Positions 17,351-29,003 are shown, counted from the stretch's first letter. The stretch is 35,376 nt of DNA from Acholeplasmataceae bacterium (GCA_012838545.1 DUPC01000046.1:1-35376); one strand, 5' to 3'. Notes: generated by a model not told the origin, from the sequence alone. Numbers and translations: made by a program.

Positions 17351-18781
17351 TTATTCAATATGTTCGAAGCGCGGATAAATTGGGTATTTTTGGGCTAGTT
17401 TAACGACCCATTTTTTGACATTCATGTGAAGTGTTTCATCATTTGCATTGGAAAGCACTTCGTCAATCATCCCCGCAATTTCGATCATTTCTTTTTCTTT
17501 CATTCCTCTGGTGGTTATAGCCGGAGTGCCGAGTCTGATACCGCTCGCATAAGCCGGTTTTTCGCTATCCCGAGGGATGGTGTTTTTATTGCAGGTGATG
17601 TTGACTTTTTCTAAAAGCGCTTCGCACTCTTTGCCGGTTAAACCAGTTTTGGATTTGACATCAACCAAAATTAAATGATTGTCGGTTCCGCTGCTAATCA
17701 AACGGTAACCGCGAATTTTAAGTTCGTCGGCTAAGACTTTAGCGTTCCTTACCACTTGATTGATATATTCTTTAAATTCCGGTTGCATTGCTTCCAAGAA
17801 AGCTACCGCTTTTCCCGCAATCACATGCATCAATGGTCCGCCTTGAATGCCCGGGAAAACCATTTGATTAATTTTCTTGGCAATTTTCTCATCGTTGGTC
17901 AGAATGATTCCGCCCCTCGGACCTCTTAGGGTTTTGTGGGTTGTCGAAGTGACGATATGGGCATAATCAATCGGGTTTTGATGATGTCCCGTTGCCACGA
18001 GCCCTGCGATATGTGCCATGTCGACCATTAGATAAGCTCCTACTTCGTCAGCTATTTCTCGAAACCTGGCAAAATCAATTTTTCTTGGGTAGGCGCTTGC
18101 CCCCGCAACAATCAGTTTCGGTTTTACTTCTTTGGCGATTTCCAACACTTTGTCGTAATCGATATAGCCTTCTTCGTTTACATGGTAAGAATAAAACACA
18201 TAATCTTGACCGGAAAAACTCATTTTATGGCCGTGGGTCAAGTGACCGCCGTCTTCCAAACTCATGCCCAAAACCGTATCCCCAATGTTGAGAAGAGATC
18301 GGTAAGCGGCGGAATTGGCTTGGGAACCGGAGTGGGGTTGGACATTGGCAAACTTTGCCCTAAACAATTGTTTGGCGCGTTCGATAGCGATCAACTCAAT
18401 GGTATCAACGTTTTCGCAACCCCCGTAATAGCGTTTGCCCGGATAACCTTCAGCATATTTGTTGGTCAAAATCGAACCGGTTACATTTAATACATAGCGG
18501 CTAACGTAGTTTTCCGAAGCAATTAATTCCAGGTGTTCTTTTTGACGGCGTTTTTCCGCTTTGATTGCCAGGTAGATTTTTTCATCGTGTTGACGAAGTG
18601 GTTTTCCCAACAACATGGCAAAGTAGGTGATTCCGTAGCCAAAGAACAATACCGATATATAACTCCCCACAACCACCAAGATATCTCCCAAGGTTTCCGG
18701 AACCGTGATGGTTATCACATATAAACCAATAAACATGATAAAGCCCACAACCATAACAATAAAGGTAATGATGTTTTTCAC
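17351..18781 (-). CDS. glyA: Serine hydroxymethyltransferase with N-terminal membrane domain
   Basis: The core (from about residue 62) is a complete SHMT, the PLP enzyme converting serine and tetrahydrofolate to glycine and methylene-tetrahydrofolate. It has [27 protein letters not shown] and the PLP-binding Lys283 in [14 protein letters not shown]. SHMTs are normally soluble and about 410-430 residues; this one is 476 because of an extra N-terminus with two hydrophobic helices (about 4-25 and 32-57). The start is GTG at 18781, one base after the stop of the upstream gene, with GGTGGAG 5 nt before it. The extension is continuous with the core. An internal soluble start near residue 56 (ATG of AMLLGK) cannot be excluded. 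The gene is coupled to the HAAS/DUF4097-like gene. Confidence 0.92.
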   Translation of the reverse strand: MKNIITFIVMVVGFIMFIGLYVITITVPETLGDILVVVGSYISVLFFGYGITYFAMLLGKPLRQHDEKIYLAIKAEKRRQKEHLELIASENYVSRYVLNVTGSILTNKYAEGYPGKRYYGGCENVDTIELIAIERAKQLFRAKFANVQPHSGSQANSAAYRSLLNIGDTVLGMSLEDGGHLTHGHKMSFSGQDYVFYSYHVNEEGYIDYDKVLEIAKEVKPKLIVAGASAYPRKIDFARFREIADEVGAYLMVDMAHIAGLVATGHHQNPIDYAHIVTSTTHKTLRGPRGGIILTNDEKIAKKINQMVFPGIQGGPLMHVIAGKAVAFLEAMQPEFKEYINQVVRNAKVLADELKIRGYRLISSGTDNHLILVDVKSKTGLTGKECEALLEKVNITCNKNTIPRDSEKPAYASGIRLGTPAITTRGMKEKEMIEIAGMIDEVLSNANDETLHMNVKKWVVKLAQKYPIYPRFEHIE

Positions 18782-18782
18782 T

Positions 18783-20615
18783 TTAACTCCACCTTTCCGC
18801 GCTAACACCTTGAATCTCTTCGGTTGCGCCATTTGACAAAATTTTAGTTATTTCTTCGAAGGACTTCGTTTCATCGTCGTTAATAAACTTTAAGTATGTT
18901 CCATCCATATTCAGAGAGAGTTTTTTGCCATAAAGGTTAGCGATTTCGCAGATACCCGAAGTTACTTTGATCTCACCAAAGTCAACCCAAGCATCGTAAA
19001 TCTTGGTTGTTTTTTCGTTTGTGATTAATTTCAGTTCACTTAAATGGGACTGTATAATTTCGGTTTCCGAATCTTTGTTGAATAAAGCCGCTTTGCCTTG
19101 CAGGTTATCGAAAAGCAGTGCTGCAGCATTTCCTTCGGTGTTGGAAAGATTGGTGTTCAATTTGGATCCCACAACTTGTCCCAAGGCGACATTCAATATC
19201 AAACTGTTGGAAACAATATCGTTTAGTTTAACGATTCCTTTATATTCGGTTTTTATTGAAATATCGCCAAGCATATTTACTTGATTTAAACTAATGGTTC
19301 CGGTACTAAGACGCGTTTCCAAATGATTCCCGGAATGTTTTTCCAAAGCTATCGTGGATGTTTCGCTATCAATCGCTAAATGGTTGATTTGTGATTCCAC
19401 AATTCCCACCCCTGCATTGTAAGTCTCAACCGTCATGGAGTCTATTTCATCTTTCATGGATTTGATCAGACCGCGGCGGGAGTGAATATTTAAATCGTCA
19501 ATTTGGCTTTTTTCGCTAATCCAATTGACATTGTCGAGCGTTAAACCGATTGCTTGGGCGTTTAAACCGTTAAATAATATATCGCCAAAATTAAATGCGA
19601 TTATTGCTTCGTTTATAACCACCTTGTTAAAAGAAAGGGTTCCTTTTTCCAAGGTAATATCCAAATCTAAAACTTTTGTTTCGGGAATCAAAACAGTAAT
19701 CACATGAATCGGTTCGGTGATGATACCCAACAAATCGTAAGTTTTGGTTGGTTCGGTCGTTACTTTGGCAATTCCGTTATCCACGGTAATTTGGAGGTTT
19801 CGGTCAAATTCATATTTATGAGCAATGGTTATTTTTTCTTCATCAGTAAATTCAAACTTTAAGGTTGCATGATAATCGTCAATAACGATTTTTTCGATTT
19901 CTTCGGCTTGAACAATATGCTTTTCTTCATATAGCGGCGTATTGGTCATAGCTCGGTATATATATGTTTTGTTGATAAAACCGATAACACCGAGAGCGAT
20001 GAAGATGGCAACCAAAATAAAAAAACTATTCTCCAACACTTTTTTCTTTTTGAATATCTTGGCAAAGAACGAACGGAAATTAAAACCGATGGCATCGAAA
20101 TGAAAGGTTTTTGGGGAAAGAGCGCGGATGTTGTCAATCAAGGGATTGGCCACAATGATGACCAAATCATAACCAAATAATAAAACGATTATTGACAATA
20201 ATATATACACTAGCAAAAAGCTTTCCGTCAAAACCCATTCCACCGGTCCCGCTTTTAAGAAGTTTGCCATCATATGGAATTTGTTGTTGATGAGAAAGAA
20301 AATAAAAGCCGTTACGCTAAATGCAACAAGCAAAAGAAAAACTAAAATAAGACTGCTGAAACAAGCACTGACGAGATCTTTCCTGCGCTGAATTTTCTTT
20401 CTTTTGATGAAATAAAGCGTGCCTTTGCTTGCATATACTTCCTTGGCAACTTGTTGGGGATTTGGCAACCGTTCAATAATCTTTTCTTCTTTTTCGCCGT
20501 AATCCAAAGCAGTATTGATTTTTTCCCGATAATAGGCAATGACTTCTTTGCGATCTTTTTGAGGTAACAATTTAAGTTCTTCTTCCAAAAGAAGAAGGTA
20601 TTCCGTTTGCGTCAT
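18783..20615 (-). CDS. HAAS-domain membrane protein with DUF4097-like C-terminal domain
   Basis: This 610-residue protein starts with a HAAS-like helical region (residues 1-65, [22 protein letters not shown] and [12 protein letters not shown]), a module common in DUF1700 proteins. Membrane helices follow at about 82-110, 128-160 and 195-216. The C-terminal 390 residues are a beta-rich repeat region of DUF4097 type, with short alternating strands such as [24 protein letters not shown] proteins are often controlled by a neighbouring PadR regulator, but none is present here. The ATG at 20615 has GGAGG 6 nt upstream. Longer in-frame starts run into the tRNA-Gln gene and are rejected. The gene leads an operon with glyA. 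Its function in envelope sensing is inferred from domain type only. Confidence 0.85.
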   Translation of the reverse strand: MTQTEYLLLLEEELKLLPQKDRKEVIAYYREKINTALDYGEKEEKIIERLPNPQQVAKEVYASKGTLYFIKRKKIQRRKDLVSACFSSLILVFLLLVAFSVTAFIFFLINNKFHMMANFLKAGPVEWVLTESFLLVYILLSIIVLLFGYDLVIIVANPLIDNIRALSPKTFHFDAIGFNFRSFFAKIFKKKKVLENSFFILVAIFIALGVIGFINKTYIYRAMTNTPLYEEKHIVQAEEIEKIVIDDYHATLKFEFTDEEKITIAHKYEFDRNLQITVDNGIAKVTTEPTKTYDLLGIITEPIHVITVLIPETKVLDLDITLEKGTLSFNKVVINEAIIAFNFGDILFNGLNAQAIGLTLDNVNWISEKSQIDDLNIHSRRGLIKSMKDEIDSMTVETYNAGVGIVESQINHLAIDSETSTIALEKHSGNHLETRLSTGTISLNQVNMLGDISIKTEYKGIVKLNDIVSNSLILNVALGQVVGSKLNTNLSNTEGNAAALLFDNLQGKAALFNKDSETEIIQSHLSELKLITNEKTTKIYDAWVDFGEIKVTSGICEIANLYGKKLSLNMDGTYLKFINDDETKSFEEITKILSNGATEEIQGVSAERWS

Positions 20616-20636
20616 ACTTGTCCTCCAATCAATATT

Positions 20637-20665
20637 ATTATACCTATTTCTTGAAAAAATGTCGA
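20637..20665 (-). promoter_or_regulatory. Sigma-A promoter of the HAAS-glyA operon
   Basis: -35 TCGACA (20660-20665), 17-nt spacer and -10 TATAAT (20637-20642) on minus lie about 22 nt before the ATG at 20615. This is one of the clearest promoters in the window. Confidence 0.75.
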
Positions 20666-20680
20666 GAATAAACAAAAAAT

Positions 20681-20706
20681 AAAAAAACAGGTTAAGACTT
20701 AACCTG
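20681..20706 (-). terminator. Terminator of the tRNA operon
   Basis: Stem CAGGTTA/TAACCTG (20688-20694 with 20700-20706, 5-nt loop) is followed on minus by seven T residues. It lies 18 nt after the tRNA-Gln CCA end. Confidence 0.85.
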
Positions 20707-20723
20707 CAGTATCGACTCAAGAA

Positions 20724-20799
20724 TGGTAGGGCTAAATGGATTCGAACCATTGAAATGACGGAGTCAAAGTCCGTTGCCTTACCGCTTGGCTATAGCCCT
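20724..20799 (-). tRNA. tRNA-Gln (anticodon TTG)
   Basis: Cloverleaf on minus: acceptor AGGGCTA with TAGCCCT, anticodon arm ACGGA-CTTTGAC-TCCGT giving anticodon TTG, T arm AATGG-TTCGAAT-CCATT, discriminator A, then an encoded CCA (20726-20724). It closely resembles Bacillus tRNA-Gln. It is the second gene of a two-tRNA transcript. Confidence 0.95.
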
Positions 20800-20805
20800 A
20801 CTTGA

Positions 20806-20890
20806 TGGTGGAGGGGGACGGATTCGAACCATCGAACTCTGAGAGAGTGGATTTACAGTCCACCGCGTTTAGCCACTTCGCTACCCCTCC
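20806..20890 (-). tRNA. tRNA-Tyr (anticodon GTA)
   Basis: Class II tRNA on minus: acceptor GGAGGGG with CCCCTCC, anticodon arm GTGGA-CTGTAAA-TCCAC giving GTA, a long variable arm, T arm around GGTTCGAATCC, discriminator A and an encoded CCA (20808-20806). It lies 6 nt upstream of tRNA-Gln and is cotranscribed with it. Confidence 0.95.
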
Positions 20891-20896
20891 AATAAA

Positions 20897-20919
20897 CGAT
20901 TTATGACATTCCTAAATCG
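20897..20919 (-). repeat. Inverted repeat in the tRNA leader
   Basis: CGATTTA (20897-20903) and TAAATCG (20913-20919) form a 7-bp stem with a 9-nt loop between the promoter and tRNA-Tyr. It may fold in the 5' leader and affect processing, but no T tract follows it. Confidence 0.4.
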
Positions 20920-20926
20920 CTTTAAT

Positions 20927-20955
20927 ATTATACGACATTTTTTTCATTTTGTAAA
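20927..20955 (-). promoter_or_regulatory. Promoter of the tRNA-Tyr/tRNA-Gln operon
   Basis: -35 TTTACA (20950-20955), 17-nt spacer and consensus -10 TATAAT (20927-20932) on minus, about 37 nt before tRNA-Tyr. Confidence 0.82.
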
Positions 20956-21033
20956 CCGTTTTGATAATATATTCTTTGCCAATTTTTATCTTTTATCCTA
21001 TTTCGGGGCTTTTCGCATCCCATATTAACGCCA

Positions 21034-21074
21034 AAAATAAAAAACAGGTTCGCTTATAATTTAATCGGAACCAG
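21034..21074 (-). terminator. Probable terminator after yabQ
   Basis: On minus, GGTTC and GAACC pair across a 16-nt loop and are followed by T6-A-T5. The stem begins inside the last codons of the yabQ-like gene. The wide loop makes it weaker than the others. Confidence 0.55.
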
Positions 21075-21516
21075 TTTCTTTGCTTGTTTTTCGGAAAAAT
21101 AAACGCCAGGTTTCCTTCATCTTTCGGAAGGGGTAACCCAAAATGCGTAAAGTTTCTTGGGGATAAAATAAATAAACAATTGCTTTTTTAAGCGGTTTTT
21201 TGAGAAAACCCCAAAGTATTAAAAGTTGTTCCAACCCTTTTACCATTTGCTTTTTTAATAAAAAGAGATAAATCCCTCCCCCAAGTAAGAGAAAGATAGG
21301 GAAAATAATTGGGATATAACCATGATGCAAAGAATAAGTAAATTTGATTGTGACAACAACCACAGCGATGAAAAAGGCAATGTGTCCAATTATCCGGTAA
21401 AGCTTTTTCAACCTTCGGGTGATAAACAAAACAATATCATAAGTCGATAAAAGGAAGATGCCGTAAAGAATCAGATAAAAAATGATTTTTACTTCATCGA
21501 TTAACGGTGGTATCAT
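21061..21516 (-). CDS. yabQ: YabQ-like spore cortex membrane protein
   Basis: This 151-residue protein has about four hydrophobic segments (about 10-33, 41-62, 65-88 and a weaker one) and a basic C-terminus, consistent with YabQ, a mother-cell membrane protein needed for spore cortex formation in Bacillus. YabQ sequences are poorly conserved, so the call depends mainly on the yabP gene directly upstream and on the ATGA overlap (21513-21516) that couples them. It is shorter than B. subtilis YabQ, which is about 210 residues, and the missing part is C-terminal. A divIC homologue often follows yabQ, but here tRNA genes follow. Confidence 0.7.
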   Translation of the reverse strand: MIPPLIDEVKIIFYLILYGIFLLSTYDIVLFITRRLKKLYRIIGHIAFFIAVVVVTIKFTYSLHHGYIPIIFPIFLLLGGGIYLFLLKKQMVKGLEQLLILWGFLKKPLKKAIVYLFYPQETLRILGYPFRKMKETWRLFFRKTSKETGSD

Positions 21517-21800
21517 TTAAACAGTTTTCCCATTAAACTGTTTTTCTCTTTTTTGCTTTTGAGGTTATCGACATATTCGATTGAATAAACAAACCCCTTA
21601 ATCCAGAGCAGTCCTTTATCGACATCCAAATGTTGCATTTCCAAGTCGCTTCCTCTTACCAACATATCCCCTAAGGTTGTAAGGATATAAAACTGCTCGC
21701 TATTTAAACTTTCAATTTTTTTGACACCGGTTATTTCCAGTTTTTTTCGTTCTTTTAAAGTTATTTCCTGGGTTGCGCTATCCATTTTCTCGTAGTTCAT
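21513..21800 (-). CDS. yabP: YabP-like sporulation protein
   Basis: This 95-residue protein carries the YabP family pattern: an LKERKKLEITGVKKIESLN segment, then TTLGDMLVRGSDLEMQHLDVDKG and a final GFVYSIEYV strand. YabP is produced in the mother cell under sigma-E in B. subtilis and is needed for late sporulation; the molecular role is unclear. The ATG at 21800 has GAGGTGGAG just upstream. It is divergent from lysS and overlaps yabQ by 4 nt. Together the pair is the clearest sporulation marker in the window. Confidence 0.85.
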   Translation of the reverse strand: MNYEKMDSATQEITLKERKKLEITGVKKIESLNSEQFYILTTLGDMLVRGSDLEMQHLDVDKGLLWIKGFVYSIEYVDNLKSKKEKNSLMGKLFK

Positions 21801-21894
21801 AACTCCACCTCTTTAATATACATATATTCAAAGAAGACTGGTTTTATGTATCTAGCTTTATTTTTTCATTTTGCTCAAAAGTTTTTAAAAAATA

Positions 21895-21903
21895 TGGTAT
21901 AAT
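21895..21903 (+). promoter_or_regulatory. Extended -10 promoter of lysS
   Basis: TGGTATAAT (TGn plus a consensus -10 TATAAT) lies 45 nt before the lysS ATG. No good -35 is present at 17 nt. The leader is too short for a T-box riboswitch. Confidence 0.65.
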
Positions 21904-21948
21904 AAGAAGCATAAATAATAATAATGGTTTTAGAAAAGAGGTTTGTAG

Positions 21949-23996
<2,048 letters not shown>

Positions 23997-24002
23997 ACTT
24001 CC

Positions 24003-24031
24003 AACCCTTAAAAAAGGGTTTTTATTTTTTT
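24003..24031 (+). terminator. Terminator after lysS-mntP
   Basis: Stem AACCCTT/AAGGGTT (24003-24009 with 24014-24020, A4 loop) followed by T-rich sequence, 7 nt after the mntP stop. Confidence 0.85.
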
Positions 24032-24071
24032 AAAAACAAAAAACAAGTCCCTTTTCCACAGAACTTGTTTT
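24032..24071 (-). terminator. Terminator after the ABC/threonine aldolase operon
   Basis: On minus, AAAACAAGT and ACTTGTTTT pair across an 11-13 nt G-rich loop and are followed by T-rich sequence. It begins 12 nt after the threonine aldolase stop. Confidence 0.78.
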
Positions 24072-24082
24072 GAAAAAAAGTT

Positions 24083-25102
24083 TTAGTTTTTTAAAAGTTC
24101 AAGCAGTTTGTCTACGTCTTCTTCTTTGGTGGCAAAGGACGTGACAAATCTTACCGTAACTTTATCCTTGGTTTTGTTCCATACTTCAAATGCGCAAAGG
24201 TCTTTTAAATAATCGTACTTGGCAAAAGAGATGTTTACAAAGAGCTGATTGGTTTCGGAAACGCCAGCCAATTCATAACCCATGGCAATTAGTTTTTCCT
24301 GAAGTTTTAAGGCCAGGTTATTGGCGTGGCTTGCGAGTTTCAGGAATAAATTATCTTCAAAGAAAACTTGAAATTGCAGGCCCAACAAAAAGCCTTTCGC
24401 CAACATGCCCCCGTTTTGCTTAATGGAATGGCGAACAAATGGTTTCAACTCCGGATTGGTTACAATCAAAACTTCGCCCATTAAAAGACCGTTCTTCGTT
24501 CCCCCGATGGTGAACATATCCGTTAGGGAGGCAATTTCCGGTAAAGTCAAATCGTTGTTTTGGGCAACCAAAGCATTGCTTAAGCGAGCGCCGTCAATAT
24601 AAAAATATAAATTGTTTTCCTTGCATACCTTGGCTATTTTGGTTAACTCATCTTTGGTGTATATGGTGCCGATTTCGGTGGCATTGGAGATATAAACAAG
24701 TCTTGGCACAACGCCATGCTCATCATAATGCGCATCCACCGTGTTTTGAATATCCTTTGGAGTGATCTTTCCCATCACCGGTTTTACGGTTAAAATCTTA
24801 TGACCGCTTTGTTCGATGGCGCCGGTTTCATGAACCGCAATGTGACCGCTTTCCACCGCAATCACCGCTTCATATGGTCTTAAAGCATGGGCAATGGCGA
24901 TTTTGTTGGCGGAGGTTCCGCCGATTAAGAAATGGATATCGGCCTCGGTTTGAATTAAATCCTTAACCGTTCGTTTTGCTTTTTCGCTTGCTTCATCCAA
25001 ACCATAACCGTTGAAACTTGTATCCATATATTCTTTTAAGCGTTCCAACACAAGCCGATGGGCGATGTTGCTGTAGTCGTTTTTGAAATTGAGTTTTTTC
25101 AT
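24083..25102 (-). CDS. ltaE: Low-specificity L-threonine aldolase
   Basis: This 339-residue PLP enzyme belongs to the beta-eliminating lyase/threonine aldolase family, cleaving threonine or allo-threonine to glycine and acetaldehyde. The PLP-binding Lys203 lies in GGTKNG, the cofactor-contacting Asp170 in YIDGARLSN, and IGGTSANKIA binds the phosphate. ATG at 25102 has AGGTG 5 nt upstream. It is last in an operon with a MacB-like transporter and a helical protein of unknown function. Stereospecificity is not readable from sequence. Confidence 0.88.
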   Translation of the reverse strand: MKKLNFKNDYSNIAHRLVLERLKEYMDTSFNGYGLDEASEKAKRTVKDLIQTEADIHFLIGGTSANKIAIAHALRPYEAVIAVESGHIAVHETGAIEQSGHKILTVKPVMGKITPKDIQNTVDAHYDEHGVVPRLVYISNATEIGTIYTKDELTKIAKVCKENNLYFYIDGARLSNALVAQNNDLTLPEIASLTDMFTIGGTKNGLLMGEVLIVTNPELKPFVRHSIKQNGGMLAKGFLLGLQFQVFFEDNLFLKLASHANNLALKLQEKLIAMGYELAGVSETNQLFVNISFAKYDYLKDLCAFEVWNKTKDKVTVRFVTSFATKEEDVDKLLELLKN

Positions 25103-25114
25103 CTTTACACCTGC

Positions 25115-25654
25115 CTAAAATATGTTCAATTCTTCCGCAATCATCGAAAACACCGTGTACACCGCATGAAAATCATCCCTGAAAGGCGTGATGTTGCGAA
25201 TCTCTTCTTCGTAGGAATCGATTAATTCATGATTGAACGGTCCCCGTCCAACTAAAATCGAATCGATTTCGCTTTCTATGCGATCGATTACTTTGGAACG
25301 TTCTTCGTTCATTTCTTCTTTGTTCAACAAATGCCATTTGAAATCGTCCAAATAAATATGGTACAGAATCAACGGAGCATAGTGATTGAGCTCCAAAATG
25401 TTTTTCTTAAAATAATCATTATAATAAACCTTCAAATCTTCCAAGGTATTTGTCAAAAACCCAAAACCTATTTCAAAGATGTCTGCCAGTTCTTCATCGA
25501 CCTTTTCGTTTTGTTCAACGAGTTTACAGATATGATCGTTTACCGAAATCACATCTTTGAAAGTAATTAAAATCGGCGAGTTTGTCGCTTCCATTTGCTT
25601 AATCAAGGGGCGAAACTCTTTCATGTAATTGGTATAGTCTTGATAAATATTCAT
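25115..25654 (-). CDS. Hypothetical helical protein
   Basis: I do not recognise this 179-residue protein. It is acidic and mainly helical, with segments such as KVDEELADIFEIGFGFL and NEERSKVIDRIESEID, and has no signal peptide, membrane helix or metal site. The start ATG has AAAGGAGAG upstream. It lies 11 nt after the ABC transporter gene and 12 nt before threonine aldolase, so the three are cotranscribed. The conserved-looking end segment FRDDFHAVYTVFSMIAEELN might be a partner-binding region, but that is a guess. Confidence 0.82.
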   Translation of the reverse strand: MNIYQDYTNYMKEFRPLIKQMEATNSPILITFKDVISVNDHICKLVEQNEKVDEELADIFEIGFGFLTNTLEDLKVYYNDYFKKNILELNHYAPLILYHIYLDDFKWHLLNKEEMNEERSKVIDRIESEIDSILVGRGPFNHELIDSYEEEIRNITPFRDDFHAVYTVFSMIAEELNIF

Positions 25655-25665
25655 AATGCTCTCCT

Positions 25666-27963
25666 TTATTCGGTTCTTAAAGCCACCACAGGATCTTTTT
25701 TCGAGGCAATGCGCGACGGAATAAATCCGGCAATGACCGTAAGCAACATGCTGAGGCCAATTAAGATTATAGCATGGAGTGGTCTGATTTGCGCCACATT
25801 AGCAACTTCGGTTTGTTTTTCGATTACCTGGTTTATCGGGAAAGTGGCGATATAGGCAATAACCATTCCCAATAGCCCCGCAACAAAACCAATCAACATC
25901 GTTTCGGCTATAAACACCCTGGAGATATCTTTTTTTCTTGCTCCCAAGCTTCGAAGCAATCCGATTTCCTTGATTCTTTCGATAACTGATATATAGGTGA
26001 TAATTCCGATCATGATAGAGGAAACAAAAAGAGAAACGCTGGAAAAAGCAACTAGGACGAGCGTAACGGTGGAGACAACCCGCCCAATGGTTTTGGATAG
26101 CGACTCGGAACGGTCCGAATACAAGATTTTATCTTCTCTTCCTTCGTTGTATGCATCTAAGTGAGCTTTAATTAAATTTTTACTTTCGAAGGTTTTGGGG
26201 AAAATCAGAATATCGGAAGCACTCTTTTGCCCACAAATCATTATCAATTGATTTTGGTATTTGTATTCGGCAGTAATGGTTCCGGTTGGCGTTGTTTCGT
26301 CTTTAAAAGGTTCGCCCGTAAAGACGTCCCTGTCAAGCCCGTATTCCAATTGTTTTTTAACGATTTCCGATTCGCCGTTGATTTCTAAGATTTTATCGGT
26401 TAAAGTTTTAGGGTAGGCGATGCCGTTGCTTAAGAAACTCGTGGAAGTTTCCGGATACATTCGTAAGATGCCAGTTATTTTCAAGGTAATGTTTCGTTCA
26501 TCTTCATACAATGCTTGTGATGAACTCCGGTAATAGAAGGTGCCATCATCATCTTTCCCATAACGAACATCATTGGGGATAAATTTGATTTCTCTTCCCA
26601 AAATATCGTTAAAAGAATAATACTCCGTTAGGTAATCCATTCCTAAGGCATCAAGAACCGTGGTAGGAATTCGGTTGTAACGGTCTACCACCAAGGCGAT
26701 TTCGTCATAATTGGTGGGATATTTACCCGAAACAACTTGATATTCGTTTTGCATATATTCGTCGTTGTTTAAAAGTTCTTGAAAACGCAAGGAATAAGAA
26801 GAAACAAAACGGTAATCATCATTTTTTACGGTCATCAAATAAAAGTAAAACTGTCTTCTAAAGGTAATCACATTATATAAACTCGGATCAAGCTGATTGA
26901 TATATTCTTCAAACTCTAACGAGATGTTGTTGATATAGGTATAGTTTTGCGTTCTATGGTACGGATAAACCTTTTCTTCAGCGGGAAAAGGCACCCATTG
27001 ATTGGTATTTGGGGTCATGTCTTCTTCAGTCAAAGTAATTTGTTGGGAAATCGATAAAGGAAAGTTCGCCAGCGTATCAAGCTGGGCTTGGTCGATATAG
27101 TCGCTCAAACCGCTGGATATTCCCAGAATCAACGCTATTCCAATAATACCGATACTTGCAGCAAACGCCGTCAAAATAGTTCGCATTTTTTTCGTCCAAA
27201 GATTTGCGCCCGATAAAGTAAGAGCGGTAAACAAGGACATCGAGGTTTTTTCCCCCGGTCCTTTTTGGGTTTCTTTTATTTCCGCCAAAGGATTTTCGGT
27301 ATCCCTGGTAATCTCGCCGTCAAAAAGACGGATAATGCGCGTGGCATAGTCATTGGCCAATTGTTCGTTATGGGTGACCATCACAACCAAACGTTCTTTG
27401 GAAATGTCTTTAAGCAAATCGACGATTTGCCTGCTAGTTTTGGAATCCAATGCACCGGTCGGTTCATCTGCCAAAATAATTTCCGGATTGTTGATTAGGG
27501 CTCTCGCAATGCTGACGCGTTGCATTTGTCCGCCCGAAAGCTGGTTGGGACGTTTATGGGCTTGGTCCGACAGACCCACTTTCTTCAATGCTTCTAAAGC
27601 ACGGTCTTTCCGTTCTTTTTTGGATACGCCCGCTAAAGTCAAAGCAAGTTCCACGTTTTTCTGCACGGATAAATGCGGAATTAAATAGTAGTTTTGAAAA
27701 ACAAATCCTACCGAACGATTGCGATAGGCATCCCAATCGGAACCGTGAAAATGGCTTGTCGATTTCCCGTTGATAATAAGGTCGCCCGATGTGTAACGGT
27801 CGAGACCACCCAAAATATTAAGAAGCGTAGTTTTTCCGCAGCCGCTTGGGCCTAATATTGCCACAAATTCACTGCTTTGAAATGATAAATTAATGTTTTT
27901 TAATGCTTTGATTACTTGACTTCCGACATAATATTCCTTACTAATATTCTTTAAATAAATCAT
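25666..27963 (-). CDS. MacB/FtsX-type ABC transporter, ATPase fused to permease
   Basis: The 765-residue protein fuses an ABC ATPase (residues 1-215) to a MacB/FtsX permease. Walker [10 protein letters not shown] (38-46), signature LSGGQMQRV and Walker [17 protein letters not shown] are intact. A membrane helix near 265-285 is followed by a large extracellular domain (about 290-610) and three C-terminal helices including the FtsX motif [14 protein letters not shown]. MacB-like proteins act as mechanotransmission pumps for peptides, lipids or lipoproteins without carrying substrates through the membrane. No partner membrane-fusion gene is adjacent. Start ATG has AGGAGA 11 nt upstream. Substrate is unknown. 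Confidence 0.92.
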   Translation of the reverse strand: MIYLKNISKEYYVGSQVIKALKNINLSFQSSEFVAILGPSGCGKTTLLNILGGLDRYTSGDLIINGKSTSHFHGSDWDAYRNRSVGFVFQNYYLIPHLSVQKNVELALTLAGVSKKERKDRALEALKKVGLSDQAHKRPNQLSGGQMQRVSIARALINNPEIILADEPTGALDSKTSRQIVDLLKDISKERLVVMVTHNEQLANDYATRIIRLFDGEITRDTENPLAEIKETQKGPGEKTSMSLFTALTLSGANLWTKKMRTILTAFAASIGIIGIALILGISSGLSDYIDQAQLDTLANFPLSISQQITLTEEDMTPNTNQWVPFPAEEKVYPYHRTQNYTYINNISLEFEEYINQLDPSLYNVITFRRQFYFYLMTVKNDDYRFVSSYSLRFQELLNNDEYMQNEYQVVSGKYPTNYDEIALVVDRYNRIPTTVLDALGMDYLTEYYSFNDILGREIKFIPNDVRYGKDDDGTFYYRSSSQALYEDERNITLKITGILRMYPETSTSFLSNGIAYPKTLTDKILEINGESEIVKKQLEYGLDRDVFTGEPFKDETTPTGTITAEYKYQNQLIMICGQKSASDILIFPKTFESKNLIKAHLDAYNEGREDKILYSDRSESLSKTIGRVVSTVTLVLVAFSSVSLFVSSIMIGIITYISVIERIKEIGLLRSLGARKKDISRVFIAETMLIGFVAGLLGMVIAYIATFPINQVIEKQTEVANVAQIRPLHAIILIGLSMLLTVIAGFIPSRIASKKDPVVALRTE

Positions 27964-28012
27964 CTTTTTTTTCGTCTCCTATCATTCAAAGTCTGTTTAT
28001 TGCGATATTCTT

Positions 28013-28018
28013 ATTATA
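28013..28018 (-). promoter_or_regulatory. -10 box of the ABC transporter operon
   Basis: Consensus TATAAT on minus, 50 nt before the ABC transporter ATG. I see no good -35 match. The rest of the 27964-28201 gap is AT-rich and holds only this and the yebC promoter. Confidence 0.5.
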
Positions 28019-28158
28019 ATACATTTTTAAAATTTTTTTTCCTTATTTGATATGCTTTTTACTCTAATTTTACGGAGGTTAAATTTGTTTTTTAAAAAAT
28101 AAGGTTTTGATATCTTTAGTGGTTTCTTAACGTTTTTTTCCCAAACCTAGTGAACATG

Positions 28159-28167
28159 TGGTATAAT
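28159..28167 (+). promoter_or_regulatory. Extended -10 promoter of yebC
   Basis: TGGTATAAT (TGn plus TATAAT) lies 34 nt before the yebC ATG. The -35 region is poor. Confidence 0.65.
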
Positions 28168-28201
28168 AAACAAGCAAAAAACCCAAAAAGGAGATGGAAA
28201 T

Positions 28202-28930
28202 ATGGGAAGAGCGTATGAAGTTAGAAAAGCAGCGATGGCTAAAACGGCAGCTGCAAAAAGCAAATTAAACAACAAATATGGGCGTTCAATTTATCTCGCC
28301 GCAAAATCCGGAATTCCTGATCCCGAATTAAATCAAGCATTAAAGAAAGAAATCGAAAAAGCCAAAAGCGAAAAAGTCTCTGCCGATGTCATTAAACGGG
28401 CGATTGAAAAAGCCCAAGGCGTGGGTGTTGAAGCTTACATTCCGGTCCGTTACGAAGGATTCGGACCAAACAACTCGATGTTTATTATCGAATGCGAAAC
28501 GGATAATCCGAATCGGACATATATCGATGTCAGAACCGCTTTTTCAAAATCGAACTGTAAACTCGGCGTAAACGGCAGCGTTATCCATATGTTCAACAAT
28601 TTTGCCGCTTTTTCTTTCGAAGGTTTAACGGAAGACGAAGTTTTGGATGGATTGATCATGGCGGATTGCGATGTCACCGAAATTAAAGAGGAAGAAGGAC
28701 TAATCACTGTTTTTGCGCCGGTTACCGAATATGCCAAAGTAAAACAAACCTTGCTTGACTTAAAACCCGATCTTGAATTTTTAGAAGACCAAATTGCTTG
28801 GATTCCCCAAGTTTACGTTACATTAACGGATGAAAAAGACAAAAAAATGTTTGAACGTTTAATGACGCTTTTGGACGAAATCGAAGATATTCAAGACATT
28901 TTCCATAATATCGAATCGACCGAAGAATAA
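28202..28930 (+). CDS. yebC: YebC/PmpR family protein
   Basis: This 242-residue protein matches the YebC/PmpR/TACO1 family, implicated in transcriptional regulation and in translation of difficult sequences such as proline runs. The N-terminus MGRAYEVRKAAMAKTAAAKSK is close to the family start, followed by KYGRSIYLAAKSG, GVGVEAYIPVRYEGFGP and SVIHMFNNFAAF. The start ATG has AGGAG 8 nt upstream. It has the typical three-domain length. hslO follows in the same direction after 73 nt. No annotation of targets is possible from sequence. Confidence 0.92.
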   Translation: MGRAYEVRKAAMAKTAAAKSKLNNKYGRSIYLAAKSGIPDPELNQALKKEIEKAKSEKVSADVIKRAIEKAQGVGVEAYIPVRYEGFGPNNSMFIIECETDNPNRTYIDVRTAFSKSNCKLGVNGSVIHMFNNFAAFSFEGLTEDEVLDGLIMADCDVTEIKEEEGLITVFAPVTEYAKVKQTLLDLKPDLEFLEDQIAWIPQVYVTLTDEKDKKMFERLMTLLDEIEDIQDIFHNIESTEE

Positions 28931-29003
28931 CACTGCATAGATTGATTTTATCTATTTTAATAACAATTATTTTTCGGCACATAATAATACTAGGGAGATC
29001 ACT

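Noticed and set aside
18782-18832. 17-residue extension of the SHMT
   Set aside because: It lies inside the 3' end of the upstream gene in another frame; the GTG at 18781 has a good ribosome binding site.
20616-20750. N-terminal extension of the HAAS protein
   Set aside because: It would run through the terminator and tRNA-Gln; the ATG at 20615 has a strong ribosome binding site and a promoter directly upstream.
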